Positions 1 to 6,323 of a stretch of DNA of 16,805 bases are shown here, piece by piece. A program made the translations under genes and the position numbers. The notes below the pieces were generated by a model, which saw only the letters and a list, made by a program, of their open reading frames with translations, was not told where the DNA came from and searched no databases. The stretch is from DASUFH01 sp036274645. Its GTDB lineage: Bacteria > Acidobacteriota > Terriglobia > 20CM-2-55-15. How positions within the stretch are numbered: the stretch's first letter is position 1; every line of letters starts with the position of its first letter. The DNA is taken from the NCBI GenBank assembly GCA_036274645.1, contig DASUFH010000108.1, forward strand, positions 1 through 16,805. The letters run 5' to 3'.

Positions 1-903
1 ATTCACGTCCCTGATCGCGATCTGAGTGGTATTGAAATCCCGTTGCCGGGGCGGAGGCGTGTTGTCGGCCGGGTGTCGACGGAAAACGGCGCGGCGATTC
101 CCGCGCTTCGCATTGCGCTGGTGGGCGCAGAGTCTGCCGTCGCTTCAGCTTCCGCAGTCGAAGTGTTGCCGGCTCATCCGGAGCTGACCCCTTCAGAGCA
201 GGGTGTGTTTTCGGTGGTTGTGCCTGTGGGCGAATATCGTGTTGTCGTTCAAGACCTCGATCTTCCGTATTCGGTTGGGTCGTTCACCAGCGGGCCGGCC
301 GATCTGCTGCGGGATACGCTCAAGGTTGGAGCTGGCGATACCGAAAACCTTGCGCTGGCGCTTTCGATTCCCGGTTTCACTGTCAGCGGGCACGTGTATG
401 CGGTCAGCGACGGGAACAGCAGGGACGGCTCCCGGCTTTCTCTTTCCGGAAAGACTCTTCGCGAGACCCTTTACGTCGTTTCCGGTCCGGATAGCTCTTT
501 TCGATTCCCGTCCGTACCGTCCGGAGACTATATGCTGCGCGTGGAGCCTGGGGACAACTCCATCCGCGTCCTCGTCAACCGCGCGGATGTGGTGGATGTA
601 GACCTGGTCTCATTGCGGGGCCGCGCCAGCGCGGAATCCGGCGCCCCTGTGGCCGGTGTGACGGTCTGGTTTTCCACCGCATCCGACCCGCTTGTTTTCC
701 TGACCAGGACGCGGGACGACGGAACCTTTACTGTGGCGCTCACGCGAGGTTCCTATCGCGTTCAGTTGAGCGCGCCTTCAGGATACGTTTTGAAAGCGCT
801 TACTGCGGGAACAGTCGACCTGACCGAAGAAACGCTGCCGGTGTCTGAGGCGGGGCCCAGGGAATTGCAGGCTGTTCTTGAACCCCGCGTTTCTGGGTCA
901 TAG
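1..903 (+). CDS. C-terminal part of a carboxypeptidase-regulatory-like repeat protein (5' truncated)
   Basis: The frame is open from the first base, so the gene begins outside the window; the TTG at 43 is internal. About 300 codons remain, ending at TAG 901-903. The residues form successive beta-rich repeats of the CarboxypepD_reg / Ig-like type: 'VVGRVSTENGAAIPAL', then 'FTVSGHVYAVSDG' with 'FRFPSVPSGDYMLRV', then 'LRGRASAESGAPVAGVTV' with 'DGTFTVALTRGSYRVQL'. Each has the family's G-x-V start and a G-x-Y/F-x-V/L closing strand. Such arrays usually form the stalk of large secreted or outer-membrane-associated proteins, common in Acidobacteriota. There is no catalytic motif or C-terminal anchor in the visible part. 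It converges on the decayed DUF5695-like fragment. Repeat type is confident; function is not known. Confidence 0.8.
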   Translation: MHVPDRDLSGIEIPLPGRRRVVGRVSTENGAAIPALRIALVGAESAVASASAVEVLPAHPELTPSEQGVFSVVVPVGEYRVVVQDLDLPYSVGSFTSGPADLLRDTLKVGAGDTENLALALSIPGFTVSGHVYAVSDGNSRDGSRLSLSGKTLRETLYVVSGPDSSFRFPSVPSGDYMLRVEPGDNSIRVLVNRADVVDVDLVSLRGRASAESGAPVAGVTVWFSTASDPLVFLTRTRDDGTFTVALTRGSYRVQLSAPSGYVLKALTAGTVDLTEETLPVSEAGPRELQAVLEPRVSGS

Positions 904-944
904 CGGCCCACGCGATTGGTATCGCGACGCATCGCGACAGGAAC

Positions 945-1152
945 TAGACCATGGGAAATTCGGGGCCCCTCTCCATCGATATTCGAGAGCGCGCCCATCG
1001 ATCCGCCGTAGCCGACGCGCAGCAGATAGTAGTCGTCGGGATTGTTTCGATACGAGCGCCGGAATCGCATTGATGCCCGATCCATAGTGGTGGATCTGGC
1101 GTTCCGTCGTCCCGCCCCGCCGCGCCGTAAAAGAAGTCCCAGTAACGGCGCG
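945..1152 (-). pseudogene. Frameshifted remnant of a DUF5695-like protein
   Basis: Three reading frames of the minus strand give consecutive pieces of what reads as one protein: 'RRYWDFFYGAA' (about 1145-1115), then 'TTERQIHHYGSGINAIPAL' (about 1110-1052), then 'YRNNPDDYYLLRVGYGG' continuing to 'SMGALSNIDGEG' (about 1052-969). The order and wording resemble the conserved core of DUF5695 proteins (R-Q-x-H-H-Y-G-S, R-N-P-D-D, V-G-Y-G-G-x-M-G-A-L-x-N-I-D), recalled from the family rather than searched. Two frame changes, near 1106-1125 and near 1045-1055, plus the missing ends show a dead fragment. It lies between the TAG of the repeat protein (903) and the stop of the LysR gene (1176). The 3' limit is uncertain. 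A sequencing error cannot explain the loss of most of a large protein. Confidence 0.6.
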
Positions 1153-1175
1153 CATGTCAACCGTAGAAGCGCGGC

Positions 1176-2102
1176 CTAGGAGTCCGCGGCTGCCCGGAGC
1201 CTTTTGAGCGCCGCGCCTTTGCCGAACTTTCCCGCGATTGCCGCCAGCAGGTCCTGAATCGCCGGTCCGAAGTAGCGGCCGCGCTTCCAGGCCAGCCCGA
1301 TTTCCCGGCTGAAGCTCACCCCTTTGACACGCACCTCTTTCAGCGTTTTGGATTCCAGCGCGTTTCTCACACTGATGAACGGAAGAAACGAAATGCCGAC
1401 CCCCGCCTCCACCAGTTTTTGCATGGCTTCCGGGCTGCGCATGGCCATGACCACTCTTGGCGTCAGTCCGGCTTCGGCAAACTTTTCGTCGACCAGACGG
1501 CGGGAAACAGAATCGTTGTGGAACAGGATGAGAGGTTCCTTGATGACCTCCTTCATGGTGACGCTGCGCCGGTTGTTGAACGGATGTGACGGGCTCGTGC
1601 AAAGGATCAGGCGGTCGGCGCACAGCGAGAGTGTTTCGAGCCGGGGGTGTTCGTAGGGAAGCGTAATGACCGCAAATTCCGAGCGATTCATCAGGACATC
1701 TTCCGCCAGGTATCGGGATGGGGCCACCTGAACCGAAAGTTGAACCCCTGGGTTTTCGGCGACGTAGTCGCGGAGGATGTCCGGCAACAGGTGGATGGCG
1801 CCGGCGTCGATGGATCCAAATTGAAACGTCTCTCCATGCGCCGCCCGCCGGCGGGTCAGCCGATGCCCCGCCTCCTCGACCAGATCCTGAATCGATACGG
1901 CGTAGTGCGTCAGGCTGCGTCCCTCGTTCGTGAGCTCGATCCTGCGCCCGTGTCGATGAAAGAGTTTGACCCCGAACTCCGATTCCAGTTCCGCAATACC
2001 GCCGCTGACCGCCGGCTGGGTCACATGCATCGCGGAGGCGGCGGCCGTAAAACTGCCCAGGCGGGAGACCGCAAGAAGGTAGCGGAGGTGCTGGAGATTC
2101 AT
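1176..2102 (-). CDS. LysR-family transcriptional regulator
   Basis: This is a 308-residue protein of the usual length for the family. Residues 1-60 carry the LysR winged helix-turn-helix ('LQHLRYLLAVSRLGSFTAAA', 'VTQPAVSGGIAELESEFGVKLF'). Residues about 90-290 form the periplasmic-binding-protein-like effector domain ('FGSIDAGAIHLLPDIL', 'VEAGVGISFLPF'). It acts as a DNA-binding regulator in the cytoplasm; the effector cannot be told from the sequence. The ATG at 2100-2102 is chosen because the HTH begins immediately after it. The gene is divergent from the inositol-3-phosphate synthase gene across a 90-base AT-rich spacer, the classical LysR arrangement, so autoregulation and control of that gene are plausible inferences. 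Its 3' end abuts the DUF5695-like remnant. Confidence 0.93.
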   Translation of the reverse strand: MNLQHLRYLLAVSRLGSFTAAASAMHVTQPAVSGGIAELESEFGVKLFHRHGRRIELTNEGRSLTHYAVSIQDLVEEAGHRLTRRRAAHGETFQFGSIDAGAIHLLPDILRDYVAENPGVQLSVQVAPSRYLAEDVLMNRSEFAVITLPYEHPRLETLSLCADRLILCTSPSHPFNNRRSVTMKEVIKEPLILFHNDSVSRRLVDEKFAEAGLTPRVVMAMRSPEAMQKLVEAGVGISFLPFISVRNALESKTLKEVRVKGVSFSREIGLAWKRGRYFGPAIQDLLAAIAGKFGKGAALKRLRAAADS

Positions 2103-2192
2103 AAATAGGGATTATCTATATCAGACATCACAATTATCAATTGGATTTATGGATGCAGAAAGCGCATCTTTGGCGGTCAGGAAGGAGTGGAT
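2103..2192. promoter_or_regulatory. Divergent LysR / inositol synthase control region
   Basis: This spacer is strikingly AT-rich compared with its surroundings. ATTATC occurs twice in direct orientation, at 2111-2116 and 2133-2138, with starts 22 bases apart (about two helical turns), and CTATATCAGACAT lies between them. LysR regulators typically bind such spaced sites in the divergent spacer. No clear -35/-10 pair was assigned on either strand. The operator call is inference. Confidence 0.4.
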
Positions 2193-3287
2193 ATGGCGAA
2201 CAGAAAAGTCCGGGTGGCAATCATTGGCGTTGGGAACTGCGCTTCGTCGCTGGTTCAGGGGGTGGAGTTTTATCGAAACGCGGCCGAAGACGAAATGATT
2301 CCCGGCCTGATGCACGCAAGCCTTGGCGGGCTTCATGTGCGCGACATCGAATTTTCCGCGGCCTTCGATGTGAATGCGACCAAGGTTGGAAAGGACCTCG
2401 GTGAGGCGATCTTTGCGGAGCCCAACAACACGGTGAAATTCTCCGACGTTCCGAACCTGGGCGTTCAGGTACAACGCGGCCCGACTCATGATGGCGTGGG
2501 TCATTATCTGAGCCAGGTGATTGAACAATCGGACAGCGCTCCCGTCGATGTCGCCGCAATTCTGAAGGCGACACGGACGGATGTGGTCGTGAATTACCTG
2601 CCGGTCGGCAGCGAGATCGCCACGCGATGGTACGTGGAGCAGGCGCTTGCGGCGGGCTGTGGCTTCGTGAATTGCATTCCGGTGTTCATCGCGAGCGATC
2701 CGCAATGGTCTTCCCGTTTCGAGAAGCGGGGCCTGCCGATCGTCGGCGATGACATCAAGTCGCAGGTCGGCGCGACCATCGTTCACCGCGTCCTGGCGAA
2801 TCTCTTCCGTGAGCGTGGCGTCAAGGTGCTGCGGACATATCAACTCAACTTCGGCGGCAACACCGACTTCTACAACATGCTCGAACGGTCGCGCCTGGAG
2901 TCAAAGAAGATCAGCAAGACGAACGCGGTCACCTCACAGCTGGACTATGACCTTGGCGAGAAGAACGTCCACGTCGGACCCAGCGATCACGTGCCGTGGC
3001 TCGAAGACCGGAAGTGGTGCCACATCAAGATCGAAGGGCAGACGTTCGGCAACGTTCCCCTGGAAGTGGACCTGAAACTCGAAGTCTGGGACTCGCCAAA
3101 CTCCGCGGGGGTGGTGATCGACGCCGTGCGTTGCTGCAAGCTGGCCATGGAGCAGGGAATCCGGGGCGAACTGACCGGTCCGTCGGCGTATTTCATGAAG
3201 TCGCCGGCCAGACAGTTCACCGACTATCAGGCCCGCGAAATGGTTGAAGCGTTCATCCAGTCCGCGCAGGAAGTGGTCGCGCGGTAG
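2193..3287 (+). CDS. ino1: Inositol-3-phosphate synthase (prokaryotic type)
   Basis: It converts D-glucose 6-phosphate to 1D-myo-inositol 3-phosphate using NAD+ as a recycled cofactor, the first step to inositol and inositol lipids. The 364 residues read like the mycobacterial Ino1 class: N-terminal NAD-binding motif 'VRVAIIGVGNCASSLVQG', then 'PGLMHASLGG', 'YLPVGSE', 'VFIASDPQW', 'PIVGDDIKSQVGATI', 'LNFGGNTDFYNMLE', 'SKKISKTNAV', 'VHVGPSDHVPWLEDRKW' and 'LEVWDSPNSAGVVIDAVRCCK'. Length matches the roughly 360-residue prokaryotic form, not the longer eukaryotic one. ATG 2193 is preferred over the in-frame GTG at 2187 because GGAAGGAG (2180-2187) sits five bases before it. It is divergent from the LysR gene. 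Lipid-headgroup use in this host is inference. Confidence 0.95.
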   Translation: MANRKVRVAIIGVGNCASSLVQGVEFYRNAAEDEMIPGLMHASLGGLHVRDIEFSAAFDVNATKVGKDLGEAIFAEPNNTVKFSDVPNLGVQVQRGPTHDGVGHYLSQVIEQSDSAPVDVAAILKATRTDVVVNYLPVGSEIATRWYVEQALAAGCGFVNCIPVFIASDPQWSSRFEKRGLPIVGDDIKSQVGATIVHRVLANLFRERGVKVLRTYQLNFGGNTDFYNMLERSRLESKKISKTNAVTSQLDYDLGEKNVHVGPSDHVPWLEDRKWCHIKIEGQTFGNVPLEVDLKLEVWDSPNSAGVVIDAVRCCKLAMEQGIRGELTGPSAYFMKSPARQFTDYQAREMVEAFIQSAQEVVAR

Positions 3288-3306
3288 GAAGCCTTATCGC
3301 AAAGCT

Positions 3307-3345
3307 GCGGCGCGGGACCGTTGTCTTTTGCGGCGCCCGCGCCGC
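3307..3345. terminator. Hairpin between convergent genes (candidate bidirectional terminator)
   Basis: A perfect 10-base inverted repeat, GCGGCGCGGG (3307-3316) and CCCGCGCCGC (3336-3345), encloses a 19-base loop. It sits exactly between the stop of the inositol synthase gene (3287) and the stop of the convergent gene (3349). Short T runs follow on both sides (GATTTAA on plus; GCTTTG on minus), weaker than a textbook terminator. Confidence 0.5.
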
Positions 3346-3348
3346 GAT

Positions 3349-4245
3349 TTAATCCAGAGTCTTCGCCACCCGGAATCCAAGATAGTTTCTTCCCCGCAAT
3401 GTAGCCGGATACGGAGCGCCGCGCCGCGCGGACCGCTGCATATAAGGGTTGCTCAGGAAAGAACCGCTGCGGAACACGCGGTTCGCGCAGTTGCCTTCGG
3501 CGCTGGCGCTCCCATCGGTCGGGGCATGTTTGTAGTCGGCCTCGTAACAATCCTGGGTCCACTCGAAAATGTTGCCGTTCATGTCGTAGAGACCGAACGC
3601 ATTCGGCGGGAATGAGGCGACGGGCGAAGTTTCATTCAGCCACACGTCGCGACCTTCGGCAAAGGCGCCAAGATCGTGTCCCCGCTGTCCGAAATTTCCG
3701 TAGTTGTAGTCGAGTTCCTTGCCCCACGGATACGCGGTCGTTGTGCCCGCCCGGGCGGCGTACTCCCATTCGGCTTCGCTGGGAAGCCGGTAGGCGTCGT
3801 CGTTTTTCGTCTTCCAGTTGAGCCAGCCGGCGTAATGCTGGGCGTCATACCAGTTCACACCCACCACCGGCCGCGTGCCGCGCCCGTAGTCGCGATAGTT
3901 CGGGTTTGGAGTCCCGTCGTTGTTGAGCTTCAGGGCTTCGTCGATGGCCGCGCCGTCGCACCAGCGATCCCGGACACAGGCTTCCCACTGATTCCACGTG
4001 ACCTCCGTGGCGCTCATCGCGAAGGGTCTGGCAATGGTGACCCGGCGCTGGGGCTCGTTATCGCGCCGCTCCGGCTCATCGGCCGGCGATCCCATCATGA
4101 ATGTGCCCGCCGGTATGACGACCATTTGCGGGCAGTTTCGGCACTCGGCGAATGGGGAACGCGGCGTTGTTGTCTGTCCGAGGACGAGCGCGCCCGCTCC
4201 GACGAGTAGCAGCAGCGCGAAAGAGAATCTCGCGATCTTGCGCAT
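3349..4245 (-). CDS. Exported formylglycine-generating-enzyme / SUMF1-domain protein
   Basis: The 298 residues begin with a signal peptide (residues 1-23, 'ARFSFALLLLVGAGALVLG'), placing it in the periplasm or outside. Residues about 38-296 are one FGE-sulfatase (SUMF1) domain: 'MVVIPAGTFMMGSPADEPER', 'EVTWNQWEACV', 'PVVGVNWYDAQHYAGWLN', 'YRLPSEAEWEYAARAG', 'YPWG', 'FGLYDMNGNIFEW' and the terminal 'RVFRSGSFLSNPYMQRSARRG'. True formylglycine-generating enzymes carry a cysteine pair in the segment after the last R-G-G-S-like motif. Here that segment (residues 259-275) has no cysteine, so sulfatase maturation is unlikely; many such proteins bind ligands or nucleotides or have other roles. Cysteines at 35, 38, 90, 96, 233 and 253 could form disulfides. 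AAGGA and CAGG lie just before the ATG. No sulfatase gene is in the window. Confidence 0.88.
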   Translation of the reverse strand: MRKIARFSFALLLLVGAGALVLGQTTTPRSPFAECRNCPQMVVIPAGTFMMGSPADEPERRDNEPQRRVTIARPFAMSATEVTWNQWEACVRDRWCDGAAIDEALKLNNDGTPNPNYRDYGRGTRPVVGVNWYDAQHYAGWLNWKTKNDDAYRLPSEAEWEYAARAGTTTAYPWGKELDYNYGNFGQRGHDLGAFAEGRDVWLNETSPVASFPPNAFGLYDMNGNIFEWTQDCYEADYKHAPTDGSASAEGNCANRVFRSGSFLSNPYMQRSARRGAPYPATLRGRNYLGFRVAKTLD

Positions 4246-4304
4246 ACCTGTTCCTTCCCTTTATGCAGTCTGTGAAAGACGATCCGGCTGCAAGCATAAG
4301 AAAA

Positions 4305-4322
4305 GTTTCCGCGCGTGGAAAC
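4305..4322. promoter_or_regulatory. Operator-like dyad upstream of the SUMF1-domain gene
   Basis: GTTTCCGCG / CGTGGAAAC is an 18-base dyad whose half-sites match at eight of nine positions. It lies 60-77 bases upstream of the start at 4245 of the minus-strand gene. The same GTTTCC/GGAAAC half-sites recur at 6238-6251 without the spacer. A regulator-binding site is inference only. Confidence 0.3.
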
Positions 4323-4362
4323 CCGAATTTCAGGTTACGGCCCTTTTCCCCGCCTCCTTGCA

Positions 4363-4442
4363 GGGGCGGTCTATGACCCCCAGGGTTTCAGAGTGAATTG
4401 CTGTGAAATCAAGAGCCGGGCGGTCATAGACGGCCCCGGCTC
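4363..4442. repeat. Two inverted copies of the GGGGCGGTCTATGACC palindromic repeat
   Basis: GGGGCGGTCTATGACC (4363-4378) reappears as its reverse complement with one mismatch at 4422-4437 (GGTCATAGACGGCCCC), so the pair can fold into a long hairpin over a 43-base loop. The second copy also has its own local stem, GAGCCGGG (4413-4420) with CCCGGCTC (4435-4442). Related copies are at 11096-11115 and 15846-15874. This matches the style of intergenic REP-like palindromes. Confidence 0.65.
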
Positions 4443-4458
4443 GCCGGAGGCGCGCCAG

Positions 4459-4488
4459 GACGCAAGATGCGTCGCGTGGCTTTATAAT
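4459..4488 (+). promoter_or_regulatory. Possible promoter: TATAAT with an upstream inverted repeat
   Basis: TATAAT at 4483-4488 is a perfect -10 hexamer. Around the -35 position there is no good hexamer; instead a 6-base stem, GACGCA (4459-4464) and TGCGTC (4468-4473), has a three-base loop. If this is the promoter, transcription begins near 4495, which excludes the ATG at 4487 as a start for the following gene. Confidence 0.3.
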
Positions 4489-4522
4489 GAGCCAACGATC
4501 GATGCGCACCGCTCAGATTCGG

Positions 4523-5023
4523 ATGAGAATCAAGGTCCTGCTCGCCGTCTTCATGGCCGGCCTGATTATCAGTGGACTGACCGCTTTTCCCCTCGCCGCT
4601 GAGCTTCGGGTCCTGAGTTCCATCCTTGGAATCGATCCGGCGACTCCGCCCTCAGACTACGTCGGCCTGCAGCACTGGATCGCCCTGGTGGCGGCCGGTC
4701 TGGACGAGACCAGCGCGAAGTATCCCTTTATCGCCTATGGAACCGACTGGCTCGCGTTCGCCCACCTCGTTATCGCGATTGCCTTCATCGGGCCCCTGCG
4801 CGACCCGGTTCGTAACGTGTGGGTCATTACGTTCGGCATGATCGCCTGCGCGGCCGTTCTTCCCATGGCTCTCATTGCGGGCGCGATTCGGCAGATTCCG
4901 TTCTACTGGCGCCTCATCGATTGCAGCTTTGGCGTCTTCGGGCTGGTCCCTCTCTGGCTGGTCCGCCGGAACATTGCTGTACTACAGGCGATCGAAGACA
5001 CGCACGAATCTTCAGCGCGTTAA
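4523..5023 (+). CDS. Conserved polytopic membrane protein of unknown function
   Basis: The protein has about 166 residues from ATG 4523, with four hydrophobic segments: 'VLLAVFMAGLIISGLTAFPL', then 'WLAFAHLVIAIAFIG', then 'VITFGMIACAAVLPMALIAG' and 'IDCSFGVFGLVPLWLV'. Between them lie 'KYPFIAYGTDWLAF', 'PLRDPVRN' and 'IPFYWRLIDCS', which look strongly conserved. I recall similar hypothetical proteins from Bacteroidota and Acidobacteriota starting at the 'RIKVLL' segment, but no function. In-frame ATGs at 4487 and 4502 would add up to 12 residues. The TATAAT overlapping the 4487 codon and the lack of a ribosome site for either favour 4523, though that start also has only a weak site. Its TAA overlaps the stop of the convergent DUF3237 gene. 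Confidence 0.75.
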   Translation: MRIKVLLAVFMAGLIISGLTAFPLAAELRVLSSILGIDPATPPSDYVGLQHWIALVAAGLDETSAKYPFIAYGTDWLAFAHLVIAIAFIGPLRDPVRNVWVITFGMIACAAVLPMALIAGAIRQIPFYWRLIDCSFGVFGLVPLWLVRRNIAVLQAIEDTHESSAR

Positions 5024-5583
5024 AGAACCCGCCAGAAGCGGATGAGCACGCCATTGGGGTACCGCTCTCCGGTAGCGATGAAGATTGAACGCATCAGCCA
5101 TTCCAACTCCGGCGCTGCCGTTTCAAACTTCGGGACGGCGCGAAAGTAAATCAGCGAGGGATCGACGGATTCTCCGGCATTGAGACGTTTCATGACGTCC
5201 GGCGGGGCGTGCCGGATACCCACGTTGGAGACATAGATCAGATGGCCGGTGTCCGTCTGGAGCGTGTACCGCGCATCGATGTCCGTGAAACCGTCCGTGC
5301 GAATCATTTGCCAGTCCGCGCCGCCCGGCAGAAGTTTGCCTTTCAGCTTGGGGCCTTCAAACGTTCCACCCAGAATATCGATGATTCTGCGTGTGCCGGT
5401 GGGCAGCTGTCCTACAACCGTGGGGTCTGCAACCTGTGCCCGCACTTCAAAGGCGAACTCCAGGCGTGGCGGTTGCACGGATTGCTGAGCCCGCATGCTG
5501 CCGCCTGCAGCGGCAGCCAGAGCGAAGAACGCAAGCAGGGAGCGCAGAGCGCGCTTCCGAATGACGGGATCGTTTTTGAACAT
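5020..5583 (-). CDS. Exported DUF3237-domain protein
   Basis: The protein has about 187 residues. The N-terminus has basic residues followed by 'SLLAFFALAAAAGGSMRA', a signal peptide, so the product is probably periplasmic. The rest is a single DUF3237 domain: 'LEFAFEVRAQVADP', 'GTRRIIDILGGTFEGPKLKG', 'LLPGGADWQMIRTDG', 'DIDARYTLQTDTGHLIYVSN', 'FRAVPKFETAAPELEWL' and 'ERYPNGVLIRFWRV'. The fold is a small beta-barrel-like domain of unknown function. ATG 5583 is preferred over the ATG at 5595 because GGAG lies seven bases before it, whereas nothing suitable precedes 5595. Its TAA (5020-5022) overlaps the TAA of the plus-strand membrane protein (5021-5023) through a shared TTAA, so little space exists for a terminator between them. 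Family call confident; role unknown. Confidence 0.88.
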   Translation of the reverse strand: MFKNDPVIRKRALRSLLAFFALAAAAGGSMRAQQSVQPPRLEFAFEVRAQVADPTVVGQLPTGTRRIIDILGGTFEGPKLKGKLLPGGADWQMIRTDGFTDIDARYTLQTDTGHLIYVSNVGIRHAPPDVMKRLNAGESVDPSLIYFRAVPKFETAAPELEWLMRSIFIATGERYPNGVLIRFWRVL

Positions 5584-5739
5584 CGTTGTCTCCATTGGGG
5601 AATTCAGCGCGGAGTATAAGACGGAAAGCGTTGATGCGCCGCGAGAACTTTCGCGCTGGGGCCACGCGAAATAATGGGGCGCTGTCTCAATATTCTCTCC
5701 GGTCGGCGCCGGCCATCCGGAGGCCGTCCCTATCCTGGA

Positions 5740-6045
5740 TTACCCCTTGATCGGTTCGGCAAGACAAACGAACTGTTTGCCCCAACCAAAATACTCATGG
5801 GGCGTGCCTCCCAGCCTCAGGCAGTCGAACTCATTGTCAATGCCTTCGTACGCTTTCACCAGGTATTGTTCCCATGGGCCGGGACAGTAATCGCTGCAGG
5901 CGAACAGCTCGATGATTTTCGGGCGATCGAGATCGGCGTGTTGTGCAAAAAACCGTGTTATGGAGTGGAGCGCGCGGTTTGACCCGTGGCAACCCGACAT
6001 CACGAAGCAGGTGAAACCAATAAGAACACATCTGTAAAAGTTCAT
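5740..6045 (-). CDS. Small putative lipoprotein with four mature cysteines, unknown function
   Basis: The protein has 101 residues. The start at 6043-6045 is set by a good ribosome site (AAAGGA, five bases upstream); a longer open frame running to 6387 would overlap the divergent kinase gene and has no coding character. Residues 1-19 form a lipoprotein signal peptide ending in 'VMSGC', with Cys19 as the likely lipidated residue. The mature part has cysteines at 50, 54, 75 and 94, enough for two disulfides, within 'IIELFACSDYCPGPWEQYLV' and 'DCLRLGGTPHEYFGWGKQFVC'. The aromatic and glycine-rich 'GGTPHEYFGWGK' looks like a conserved core, but I do not recognise a family. It is divergent from the histidine kinase gene across 278 bases. 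Confidence 0.65.
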   Translation of the reverse strand: MNFYRCVLIGFTCFVMSGCHGSNRALHSITRFFAQHADLDRPKIIELFACSDYCPGPWEQYLVKAYEGIDNEFDCLRLGGTPHEYFGWGKQFVCLAEPIKG

Positions 6046-6237
6046 TTCGTCCTTTCGGTAGTCATTCGCTGAGTGTGTCCGAATTTGCCGCAGCGTTCCC
6101 GGGATCCCATTCCGGTTCCACCGTCGAGAGCCACCGCAGATGAAGCAGCGTGTCGCGTCGTGAAAGCACCCGCTGGCAAAGCATAACGCAACTCGCCGCA
6201 GGACTCGAAGGCTGCCGGGCGCTCGCGAATAAAAGGG

Positions 6238-6251
6238 TGTTTCCGGAAACA
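6238..6251. promoter_or_regulatory. Perfect 14-base palindrome upstream of the histidine kinase
   Basis: TGTTTCCGGAAACA is exactly self-complementary and lies 72 bases before the kinase start, in the spacer shared with the divergent lipoprotein gene. It could be an operator for either gene. The rest of 6046-6323 shows no convincing open frame and no clear -35/-10 pair; its short open frames lack family resemblance and ribosome sites. Confidence 0.35.
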
Positions 6252-6323
6252 AGCGCTCATAACCTGATCTAGAATCTCCGCTCAGCGCAATCCGGATCTG
6301 CATCCAGCGACATAGGAGGACGT

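Noticed and set aside
898..1623. Minus-strand 241-codon open frame over the LysR 3' half
   Set aside because: Its LysR-overlapping part is a shadow. Only the short piece at about 1052-1110 looks protein-like, and it is better explained as part of the frameshifted DUF5695-like remnant.
3349..4245. Assigning the SUMF1-domain gene as a true formylglycine-generating enzyme
   Set aside because: The expected cysteine pair is missing and no sulfatase gene is nearby.
6042..6260. Minus-strand 72-codon open frame in the lipoprotein-kinase spacer
   Set aside because: No ribosome site, no recognisable composition or motif, and it overlaps the lipoprotein start region in another frame.
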